From NCBI RefSeq assembly GCF_014055005.1, contig NZ_CP059570.1, positions 186,001-250,000 of the forward strand: DNA of 64,000 nucleotides, given 5' to 3'. The notes beneath the pieces were generated by a model. The model saw only the letters and a list, made by a program, of their open reading frames with translations, did no database searches and had not been told where the DNA came from. A program made the translations under genes and the position numbers. This document shows positions 57,164 to 64,000 of this stretch, piece by piece; the stretch's first letter is position 1, and the number at the start of each line of letters is the position of its first letter. This DNA comes from Neisseria dentiae (lineage in GTDB: Bacteria > Pseudomonadota > Gammaproteobacteria > Burkholderiales > Neisseriaceae).

Positions 57164-59220
57164 TCACTCTCCTGTTTGCTGATGTAGTAAATGGGATAAT
57201 CTACTGTTTGGTTAAAGTAAGTTATAGCCTCGGTAAATTTTTGTGCAGGTGCAAAAATATGGTTCATTTTCATTTTAGGTTCAAATATATATTTTTGTTT
57301 TCTATGAGCGTTAAGTGCGATGTAGTTGTCTGAAATATAACTGCTATGCAATAGGGCTTTATCAATAGTGGCATGCTCCAAAGCTTTTAAACTATCGGTT
57401 AGAACAAAATACGGTGTTTCTAAATATTTGGAACGCTCATTACCATAACGCTTGACATAAGACTCAGCAAGTATATTGATTTTCTGATAGTTGAGCTCCG
57501 AATAAAGCTCGGCAGCATCTAAATCAGAAATTGCGTCAGTCAATACGGCAAGCAGGCGGTATTTATCATCACGGAACTTTTGTTGAAATAGGCGGATTTC
57601 TTCTTGCAGTTGTTCTGTATTTGATATTTTGACGGTTAGAGTGATTTTTTCTTGTTCTTTATCATAGATGACTCCTACAGTATTTAAGATACTTTCAAAG
57701 CGTTTTTGATAAGTGTGGTTTGCCAAAACATTATTCAGATTCTCCTCTCTAATTCGCTCAATTTCCTTATGAGTTAAAGCTTTTAGGCGGCTCGGCTCTG
57801 TATCTAGAAAAAGTACATTATTGCCAAACATTTTTTCCATTCCTTTGGAATGGTTCGATAATACCAAAGTGTTGCTAGACATCAGTTCAAATACCCGTCT
57901 GGCAAACATAGTTTCGGAATCTACAACAGTATTCAAATTCAAACCGAATAGGCTGGATTTATAAATACGGCTGGTTTCCTTATTGGGAACGCTTGGTTTT
58001 TCATATTTCCGATATTGTTCGGGAATTAAGTGGTTTGGATCATTGTCGTTATAGTATCGATTATAAAATTCCAGCTCATAACCGTTGCCGATTAAGTTAT
58101 CAAACAATTTGTGCATTGTTTTGGAACGTTCAATATGGTTTGCATACCAACTCCCTGCGAACACTATCTTTTCTGTACGTGGGGTTTCAGGGTTGTCGAT
58201 AGGGTTGAAAACTACCGGATTGGTTGCAAACGGCAAAGCATATACATTTTCAAGGCCGTATTCCTGTTTGTATTGTTCTACACACTCTTGGGCGGTTGTA
58301 AAGACAAAGTCAAACAGGCAGGCTGTTTTTACAAAATCATGGACACGGTCGGGATAATGAGTCGGGTCTTCTTTATTCCAAAATATGGTTGGAATACCGT
58401 GTGTATTACAGTAATCTAAGATTTCAAGTAATTCATTACGGTTTTCCTTTGGAAAATTTACACTGGCATAAATTTTCCCTTTCCAAGGTCTATTAACACT
58501 ATCTGTACCGCTCCAAGCGGATTCACAAAAAAACAAGTCGGGTTTCTGCTGCGCAAAAACCATTTTCCAATTACTTGGTGTAATAATTAGTGGCGTAAAT
58601 TCGTCTTTGAATGAATTGAAGCTGAACTCGTCTAAAATGATGGCAACTTTCAGTTCTTTAGCTTTTTTATGGGTGAAGTTGCGTTTCAGTGCTTTACGCT
58701 TTTTAGTGGGGGTGTTATTTATAGATATTGCTTTAAGGTTCTGTTGTTCCGCAGAAGAGGTAGGGGTATGCACCAATGTGTCGAATGTATCATCAATTGG
58801 TTTGCTAGCCTCTAAATGCTTAAACCATTCCATACATTTTCTTTCAAAAAATGTATGTGGATTTTTTTTTGCTTTTCGGTTTAAATATTGTATATAAATC
58901 GATAATAGGGCATTTGGGGTAATGAAGTTACGAATTGGGTTTTTAAAAAAATCTAGTATTAGTCGTCCAAATTGATAAGCAATTGTTTGGTTGTTTTTAT
59001 CTTGAAAGCGTTGAGTCAATAACAGTTGGTATTTGCTTTTTTCTACGCGTAAATGATATAGCTCATCTTGTAATTGATTGATTTTTTTTTCTTGCTCTTT
59101 GTGAATACTGTTTGAGAACTCAGTAAACAATTTAACAGTTTTTTCAAGCTGTGTATCATTGAGTTGTATATTTTCCTGATGGAAACGGCTTTTTAAATTA
59201 TCTAAATCTATTTTATTCAT
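57160..59220 (-). CDS. CgeB-like glycosyltransferase with coiled-coil N-terminus
   Basis: The 686-residue protein has an N-terminal coiled coil (about 30-75), a basic linker, and a GT-B domain of CgeB type (about 185-520): FFCESAWSGTDSVNRPWKGK, GIPTIFWNKEDPTHYPDRVH, FVFTTAQECVEQYKQEYG, KIVFAGSWYANHIERSKTMH, GLNLNTVVDSETMFARRVFE. A C-terminal helical/GT-A-like region (about 535-686; LLAVLTDAISDLDAAELYSE) may be a second domain. First gene of the AT-rich capsule cassette, overlapping the next by 4 bp. A run of nine A on the coding strand (58862-58870) could slip, but the frame is open. Confidence 0.78.
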   Translation of the reverse strand: MNKIDLDNLKSRFHQENIQLNDTQLEKTVKLFTEFSNSIHKEQEKKINQLQDELYHLRVEKSKYQLLLTQRFQDKNNQTIAYQFGRLILDFFKNPIRNFITPNALLSIYIQYLNRKAKKNPHTFFERKCMEWFKHLEASKPIDDTFDTLVHTPTSSAEQQNLKAISINNTPTKKRKALKRNFTHKKAKELKVAIILDEFSFNSFKDEFTPLIITPSNWKMVFAQQKPDLFFCESAWSGTDSVNRPWKGKIYASVNFPKENRNELLEILDYCNTHGIPTIFWNKEDPTHYPDRVHDFVKTACLFDFVFTTAQECVEQYKQEYGLENVYALPFATNPVVFNPIDNPETPRTEKIVFAGSWYANHIERSKTMHKLFDNLIGNGYELEFYNRYYNDNDPNHLIPEQYRKYEKPSVPNKETSRIYKSSLFGLNLNTVVDSETMFARRVFELMSSNTLVLSNHSKGMEKMFGNNVLFLDTEPSRLKALTHKEIERIREENLNNVLANHTYQKRFESILNTVGVIYDKEQEKITLTVKISNTEQLQEEIRLFQQKFRDDKYRLLAVLTDAISDLDAAELYSELNYQKINILAESYVKRYGNERSKYLETPYFVLTDSLKALEHATIDKALLHSSYISDNYIALNAHRKQKYIFEPKMKMNHIFAPAQKFTEAITYFNQTVDYPIYYISKQESE

Positions 59221-59269
59221 ATGGGTAACTTAATAATTATATATAGAATAATTTTGTTTTTGCTGCCAT

Positions 59270-59340
59270 AGTTTTATGGATTGGGGAATTCATCAAGGGA
59301 TAAGATGCTGATACCTGCTCGAAAGCCAATCCATAAAACT
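59270..59340. repeat. 15-bp perfect inverted repeat at a capsule cassette edge
   Basis: AGTTTTATGGATTGG (59270-59284) and its exact complement (59326-59340) enclose 41 bp, in the gap between the glycosyltransferase cassette and the UDP-ManNAcA genes. It could be a terminator or the ends of a tiny mobile sequence. Confidence 0.6.
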
Positions 59341-59380
59341 TATTTAGAAATCATCTGAACTTAGCATTTAAATTTGATGC

Positions 59381-60649
59381 TTACAAAATACCTTTTGTAT
59401 CTACAATAACCGCATCCACAGAGGCCGTCTGAATCGCTTTAAATTCTTTGTGGTCAACCAAAACCACCAAAACATCGGCTTCTTCCAATGCTTGGTTCAA
59501 TTTGGCGTGGCGGATATTTTGGGCCGCAAGTTTGGCAGGTAGGGTTTCAACGTTTGGTTCAACGGCCAAAATCTGATTGGGATATTTTTCTGCCAGTTGC
59601 TCGGTAATCTTTAAGGCCGGGCTTTCGCGCAAGTCGTCGATATCGGGTTTGAATGCTAATCCCAAGCAGGCGATTTTGATGTCTGCAATGGTTTTGCTAG
59701 GGTTTTTCTGCAAAGCTTCGATTACTGCATCGTTTATTTTGCCGATAACCCATTCAGGCTTGCCATCGTTTACGAGGCGTGCGGTGTGGATCAGTTTGGC
59801 TAAGTCGGGTGTTTTGTTAACGATAAACCACGGATCGACGGCAATGCAGTGGCCGCCTACGCCGCAGCCCGGTTGCAGGATGTTGACACGGGGGTGGCGG
59901 TTGGCGAGCGAAATCAATTCCCACACGTTGATATCCAGTTTGTCGCAAATAATGGAAAGTTCGTTGGCAAAGGCGATGTTTACGTCGCGGAAAGAGTTTT
60001 CGGTTAGTTTGCACATTTCGGCTGTGCGGGCATTGGTAATAATGCAGTCGCCTTTTACAAAAGTTTTATACAGGGCTACGGCTTGTTCCGAGCATTTCGA
60101 GGTCATGCCGCCTATGATGCGGTCGTTTTCAATCAATTCGCGCATTACTTGGCCGGGAAGCACGCGCTCGGGGCAGTGGGCGATCCGGATATCGGAATCT
60201 TCGCCTTTTTGTTGTGGAAAGCTTAAGTCGGGGCGTTCTGCGGCCAGCCAGGCAGACATTTGTTCGGTGGCGCCAACGGGCGAGGTGGATTCTAAAATCA
60301 CTAAGTCGCCTTTTTTCAAAACCGGAGCAATGGCTTTGCTGGCTGCTTCGATGTAGCTTAAGTCGGGTTCGTAATCGTTGCCTTTAAACGGGGTGGGAAC
60401 GGCGATTAAAAATGCTTCGGCAGGCTCGGGGGTTAAAGTGGCTTTGAGTGTGCCATTGTTAACGCACTGGTGCACGGCGGTATCCAAGTCGGGCTCGACA
60501 ATGTGGATTTTCCCCTGGTTGATGGTGTCGACGGCGTGTTGGTTGACATCTACGCCGATAACTTTCACGCCGTGGCCGGCAAAAGCAGCGGCGGTGGGCA
60601 GGCCGATATAGCCTAAACCGATAACGGAAATGGTTTGAAAAGTTTGCAT
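59381..60649 (-). CDS. wecC: UDP-N-acetyl-D-mannosamine dehydrogenase
   Basis: The start at MQTFQTISVIGLGYIGLPTA (ATG 60647-60649, AAGGAAAG 7 nt upstream) gives 422 residues; the longer frame is an overlap with wecB. UDP-glucose/GDP-mannose dehydrogenase family: Rossmann motif GLGYIGLPTAAAFAGHG, LILESTSPVG-type loop (VILESTSPVGATEQM), catalytic Cys in LQPGCGVGGHCIAVDPWF, and C-terminal GLAFKPDIDDLRESPALKI. Oxidises UDP-ManNAc to UDP-ManNAcA with two NAD+, acting after the adjacent 2-epimerase, 13 nt upstream. Confidence 0.93.
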   Translation of the reverse strand: MQTFQTISVIGLGYIGLPTAAAFAGHGVKVIGVDVNQHAVDTINQGKIHIVEPDLDTAVHQCVNNGTLKATLTPEPAEAFLIAVPTPFKGNDYEPDLSYIEAASKAIAPVLKKGDLVILESTSPVGATEQMSAWLAAERPDLSFPQQKGEDSDIRIAHCPERVLPGQVMRELIENDRIIGGMTSKCSEQAVALYKTFVKGDCIITNARTAEMCKLTENSFRDVNIAFANELSIICDKLDINVWELISLANRHPRVNILQPGCGVGGHCIAVDPWFIVNKTPDLAKLIHTARLVNDGKPEWVIGKINDAVIEALQKNPSKTIADIKIACLGLAFKPDIDDLRESPALKITEQLAEKYPNQILAVEPNVETLPAKLAAQNIRHAKLNQALEEADVLVVLVDHKEFKAIQTASVDAVIVDTKGIL

Positions 60650-60662
60650 TGCGCTTTCCTTG

Positions 60663-61910
60663 TTAAATTGCGAGTTGTTGTTCGGTTGCCGGTTGTTCGG
60701 TAAATACCGATAAAATTTGGTCTGCGGCCGTTCCGTTTCCATAGGGGTTGTGTGCACCGGCCATCTTTTCGTATTCGGCGGTATCGGTTAGCAGCAGGCC
60801 CACTTGTTCGATAATGGTTTCTTGGGAGGTGCCGACCAGTTTGACGGTGCCCGCCGCCACGGCTTCGGGCCGCTCTGTTGTGTCACGCATCACTAATACG
60901 GGTTTGCCTAAAGACGGGGCTTCTTCTTGAATGCCGCCGGAGTCGGTAAGAATCAGGTGGGACATTCTCATCAGATAAACAAAGGCCAAATAATCTAAAG
61001 GCTCTATCAGGTGAACATTGCGTTTGCCTGTGAGCAGGCGGTTAACGGGCTCGCGCACGTTCGGATTCAGATGGACGGGATAAACAAACTGCACGTCGGC
61101 GTGTTGGTCTGCCAGCTTTGAAATGGCTTGGCAGATGTTTTCAAAGCCTTCGCCGAAATTTTCTCTGCGGTGTCCGGTAATCAGCACGATTTTGCCGCTG
61201 CCTAAAAAGGCGAATTGCCCGGCATATTGCTGCATCAATTCTTTTTTGCTGTCGATTTTGTGGCAGGCCAGAAACAGGGCGTCGATAACGGTGTTTCCGG
61301 TTACATATATTCCTGTAGACGCAACGCCTTCGCGAAGCAGGTTGCTTTTGGTGCTTTCGGTAGGGGCAAAATGATATTTGGCAATGGCTCCGGTGAGTTT
61401 GCGGTTACCTTCTTCAGGCCAGGGCGAATAGATATCGTTGGTACGCAAACCCGCTTCGACATGGGCGATATCGATTTGGTTGTAATAAGCGGCTAAGGCG
61501 GTTGCCAAGGTGGTGGCGGTGTCGCCGTGCACAAAAACAACATCGGGTTTGTAGTCGTCTAAAACGGGTTGGATTTTTTCTAAAATGGCGGAGTTTACGG
61601 TAGACAGCGTTTGTTTGCTGCTCATGATGTCCAAATCATAGTCGGGCACAATGTCGAACAATTCCAACACTTGGTCAAGCATTTGGCGGTGTTGGGCAGT
61701 TACGCAGACACGGAAGTCTGCGTTTCTTTTTTTCAAACCCTCAACCAAAGGAGCCATTTTGATGGCTTCGGGGCGGGTGCCGAATACGATCAGCAGTTTT
61801 TTGGCAGGGGTGCCTGAATGGAAGATTCCGTTGTGGGCGTTAAGGGGAAAGGGGTCATTGAATGATGCAAATGTTAGAGCACTATCGGTGGTGTTATTGG
61901 TTTTTTCCAC
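60663..61910 (-). CDS. wecB: UDP-N-acetylglucosamine 2-epimerase (non-hydrolysing)
   Basis: The 415-residue protein has about 37 residues more at the N-terminus than the family core, which begins KKLLIVFGTRPEAIKMAPLV. Motifs: FVHGDTATTLATALAAYY, IAHVEAGLRTNDIYSPWPEE, ITGHRRENFGEGFENI, LTDSGGIQEEAPSLGKPVLV. It interconverts UDP-GlcNAc and UDP-ManNAc, giving the capsule precursor. Same position, divergent from ctrA, as the capsule sugar genes of N. meningitidis. An in-frame later start near residue 33-37 has no ATG, so the extension is probably real. Confidence 0.93.
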   Translation of the reverse strand: MEKTNNTTDSALTFASFNDPFPLNAHNGIFHSGTPAKKLLIVFGTRPEAIKMAPLVEGLKKRNADFRVCVTAQHRQMLDQVLELFDIVPDYDLDIMSSKQTLSTVNSAILEKIQPVLDDYKPDVVFVHGDTATTLATALAAYYNQIDIAHVEAGLRTNDIYSPWPEEGNRKLTGAIAKYHFAPTESTKSNLLREGVASTGIYVTGNTVIDALFLACHKIDSKKELMQQYAGQFAFLGSGKIVLITGHRRENFGEGFENICQAISKLADQHADVQFVYPVHLNPNVREPVNRLLTGKRNVHLIEPLDYLAFVYLMRMSHLILTDSGGIQEEAPSLGKPVLVMRDTTERPEAVAAGTVKLVGTSQETIIEQVGLLLTDTAEYEKMAGAHNPYGNGTAADQILSVFTEQPATEQQLAI

Positions 61911-62151
61911 GGTTTAACCTTTCTTATCGGGCAAGTAAAACGTTGGCATATGTTTTTGAATTGACTGCATTATAGTGTAATTTGTTATAGTTTTGAAAAA
62001 TTTTGTTATCTTGTTTTTTTATTTTTCAGCAAATGATTGGTATTTTGTTAAAATATTTTTGGTTACTGTGCTGACAATGGTTGTAAAGTGGTAAAATGCG
62101 GCGCTTGAATTTCAAGCGCATTTTGTTTGCTTTTGTAAAGAAAGTTTGTTG
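61911..62151 (+). promoter_or_regulatory. Divergent capsule promoter region with leader hairpin
   Basis: This 241-bp AT-rich gap separates wecB and ctrA. For ctrA, TAAAAT (62092-62097), preceded by TGG, with CTGACA 15 bp upstream, is a weak candidate. For wecB the minus-strand TATAAT near 61970 is the best -10. GCGCTTGA/TCAAGCGC (62101-62119) forms an 8-bp hairpin in the ctrA leader, followed by T-rich sequence up to the ribosome site AAAGAAAG. Confidence 0.45.
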
Positions 62152-63321
62152 ATGACTCGTTTTAAGCTGCTGAAAAGCTGTATTGTTTTATTGGTGTTGT
62201 CGGGGTGTGGTAATTTGCCAACATCGGGGCCGAACCGGACTAAGGTGATGGGTTTGCAAAACCAGCAGGCGCAGGTGTCTGTGCCTGATGTTGCCGTGGT
62301 CGATATCGACGAGCGGGTGATTTCCGCACTGTATGCCGCCGGAAAAGGGCAGTCGTTAGCCGATTTGGCAACGCACCATTCGGGTTTTGCCGATGCGGTA
62401 GGCGCCGGTGATGTGTTGGAAATTACGCTGTGGGAAGCGGCGCCGGCGGTGCTGTTCGGCGGGGCGCTGAATTCGGTTGGCTCGGGTTCTGCGCAAATGG
62501 TAAGCCTGCCGCCGCAGGTGGTGGATACGAAGGGAATGGTTTCGGTGCCGTTTTTGGGCAATGTGGCGGTGAGCGGTAAAACACCGGCCAGAATCCAGCA
62601 GGAAATCGTAGGCCGTCTGAAAAAAATGGCGAACCAGCCTCAGGCGATGGTGCGTGTGGCGCAGAATAATTCGAGCAATGTAACGGTGATCCGTGCGGGG
62701 CGCAGTATCCGTATGCCGCTTACCGGGCATCACGAGCGCGTGCTGGATGCGGTGGCGGCAGTGGGCGGCACCGACAGCGGTGTGCAGGATATTTCCGTTC
62801 AGCTCACGCGCGGTAATACGGTGCGCACGGTTGCTTTGGAAACGGTAACGGCGGATGCGGCGCAAAATGTGGTGCTGCGCCCGGGCGATGTGCTGACTTT
62901 GCTTTCCAAGCCTTTGAGTTTTACGGCTTTGGGTGCGTTGGGGCGCAATCAGCAGGTGCCGTTTTCGGCCAAGGGCATGAATTTGGGTGAGGCCATCGGT
63001 GCGGTGGGCGGCTTGCAAGACAGGCGTTCTAATGCCGAGGGTGTGTTTGTGTTCCGCTACCAGCCTGTTTCTGCGCTGCCGCAGGGCGAGCAGGATAAGT
63101 GGCTGGGCAAGGGTTACGATTTGGCGATGGATGTGCCTACGGTTTACCGCATGAATCTGCTGGATCCGAATTCTTTGTTTTGGTTGCAACGCTTTCCTGT
63201 GAAAGACAAGGATATTGTTTATGTGTCGAATGCGCCTGTGGCTGAAATTCAGAAATTCCTGCAATTTGTGTTCTCGCCGATTATCAGCGGTGCGAACAGT
63301 ATTAATGATTTAGGTAATTAA
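62152..63321 (+). CDS. ctrA: Capsule export outer-membrane protein CtrA
   Basis: A 389-residue lipoprotein starting MTRFKLLKSCIVLLVLSGCG; lipobox VLSGC puts the lipidated Cys near residue 19. Polysaccharide export (Wza/KpsD/BexD) family with Poly_export domain (GAGDVLEITLWEAAPAVLFG, VDTKGMVSVPFLGNVAVSGK) and SLBB-type repeats (TVIRAGRSIRMPLTG; GAVGGLQDRRSNAEGVFVFR). It forms the outer-membrane channel for capsule, working with CtrB and the CtrCD ABC transporter. ATG 62152 is preferred to the in-frame TTG codons just before it. Confidence 0.95.
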   Translation: MTRFKLLKSCIVLLVLSGCGNLPTSGPNRTKVMGLQNQQAQVSVPDVAVVDIDERVISALYAAGKGQSLADLATHHSGFADAVGAGDVLEITLWEAAPAVLFGGALNSVGSGSAQMVSLPPQVVDTKGMVSVPFLGNVAVSGKTPARIQQEIVGRLKKMANQPQAMVRVAQNNSSNVTVIRAGRSIRMPLTGHHERVLDAVAAVGGTDSGVQDISVQLTRGNTVRTVALETVTADAAQNVVLRPGDVLTLLSKPLSFTALGALGRNQQVPFSAKGMNLGEAIGAVGGLQDRRSNAEGVFVFRYQPVSALPQGEQDKWLGKGYDLAMDVPTVYRMNLLDPNSLFWLQRFPVKDKDIVYVSNAPVAEIQKFLQFVFSPIISGANSINDLGN

Positions 63322-63336
63322 CCGGAAAGCGTGAAA

Positions 63337-64000
63337 ATGTCTGAGCAAAAAGTGGATACGGAAAACACTCAAGTATCAGAAGAAGTAAAAAAAGCGGCCG
63401 CCGCTAAGGCGGCCTATTCGGCGGATACGCCGCAAAAGGGTAAGAAATTCCGAGTGAAAAAGTTCGGCAAACTGTTTTGGGTTACGGTGATTATTCCGAC
63501 GGCCTGTTCGCTGGTTTATTTTTCGGCTTGGGCTTCAGACCGCTATGTGTCTGAATCGAGCTTCGTAGTGCGTTCGCCCAGTAACCAGGCTTCGGTTAGC
63601 GGCTTGGGCGCGCTGCTGCAAAACGCGGGCTTTTCGCGTGCGCAGGACGATACTTATACCGTGCGCGAATATATGGGTTCCCGTTCGGCGTTAACGGCGT
63701 TGGAAAAAGCGTTGCCGGTGCGTTCTTTTTATGAAAATAAGGGCGATATTTTCAGCCGTTTCAACGGTTTCGGTTTGTGGAATGCCAACGAGGCCTTTTA
63801 TCAGTACTACAAAGGCAAGGTCAATATTGCGTTTGATCCGGTTTCCGGCATTTCCACGCTGAGCGTGGAGTCGTTTGATGCGGCGGAGTCTCAGCAAATC
63901 AACGCGGCTTTATTGAGCCGTGGCGAAGAGTTGATTAACAAGCTGAATGCCCGTGCGCGCAAAGATACCATTGCACAGGCCGAGCAGAACGTAACGGTGG
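63337..64000 (+). CDS. ctrB: Capsule export inner-membrane protein CtrB (5' part)
   Basis: The first 221 codons are visible; the window ends inside the gene. MSEQKVDTENTQ..., a basic cytoplasmic segment (KGKKFRVKKFGK), a membrane helix (LFWVTVIIPTACSLVYFSAW), then the periplasmic Wzz/KpsE-like domain (SDRYVSESSFVVRSP, ISTLSVESFDAAESQQINAA). CtrB is the periplasmic co-polymerase-like partner linking CtrA to the ABC transporter. It begins 15 nt after the ctrA stop with GGAAAG ahead of the ATG; ctrC and ctrD should follow outside. Confidence 0.93.
   Translation, partial: MSEQKVDTENTQVSEEVKKAAAAKAAYSADTPQKGKKFRVKKFGKLFWVTVIIPTACSLVYFSAWASDRYVSESSFVVRSPSNQASVSGLGALLQNAGFSRAQDDTYTVREYMGSRSALTALEKALPVRSFYENKGDIFSRFNGFGLWNANEAFYQYYKGKVNIAFDPVSGISTLSVESFDAAESQQINAALLSRGEELINKLNARARKDTIAQAEQNVTV

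Noticed and set aside
58862..58870. Run of nine A in the CgeB-like transferase gene as a phase-variation switch
   Set aside because: The tract lies in an AT-rich gene with many shorter runs and the frame is open; without strain comparison there is no support.

Overview
The window is chromosome from a Neisseria species. The evidence is a Neisseria-type rRNA operon followed by comEA, dozens of DNA uptake sequences of the AGGCCGTCTGAA (AG-DUS) form, dRS3 repeats, and the neisserial capsule-export genes ctrA/ctrB and lipA/lipB. Meningococcus and gonococcus mainly use ATGCCGTCTGAA, so a commensal or animal-associated species is more likely; the species itself is an inference I cannot settle here.

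Layout. 1-3.8 kb is an insertion-sequence graveyard (IS5/IS427, IS630, IS1106 and IS481-derived fragments, then an IS3 element). 3.9-7.4 kb is smc. 7.8-18.1 kb is a two-gene unit: an OmpA-like lipoprotein and a 3,117-residue type I-secreted adhesin with 24 Ig-like repeats, a von Willebrand A domain and a C-terminal RTX/T1SS signal. 18.2-21.2 kb is a four-level nest of mobile elements (IS481 > IS1595 > IS1106 > 117-bp MITE), each insertion supported by a direct repeat and a rejoinable reading frame. 21.3-28.8 kb is a complete rRNA operon (16S, tRNA-Ile, tRNA-Ala, 23S, 5S), an IS630 element, comEA and initiator tRNA-Met. 29.2-35.2 kb holds an orphan LytTR regulator, an intact IS1106, a thioredoxin-like protein, a thioesterase, rlmH, slyX and a Na+/H+ antiporter.

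35.6-40.5 kb is an archaic (Csu-type) chaperone-usher pilus operon. 41.8-46.3 kb has leuA with an N-terminal helix-turn-helix extension, an RpfF-like crotonase (DSF synthase family), a SpoIIAA-like protein and an EamA transporter. 46.4-64 kb is a group 2/ABC-type capsule locus. ctrA and ctrB run rightward. UDP-GlcNAc 2-epimerase and UDP-ManNAc dehydrogenase, which together make UDP-ManNAcA, run leftward, followed by an AT-rich cassette of two CgeB-like glycosyltransferases, a large two-domain glycosyltransferase, an asparagine-synthetase-like protein and a DUF6270-like protein, then lipA (kpsC) and lipB (kpsS) for the Kdo linker.

Most notable: (i) the capsule cassette, in which three neighbouring proteins appear to share a C-terminal module and one is an asparagine-synthetase-like enzyme without the glutaminase cysteine; (ii) a DUS core encoded in 12 of the adhesin repeats; (iii) families of non-autonomous elements carrying the ends of resident IS1106, IS630 and IS481; (iv) a mobile repeat translated in frame inside kpsC; (v) an RpfF-like signal synthase. 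Homology calls come from reading the sequence and remembered family motifs; no search was run.
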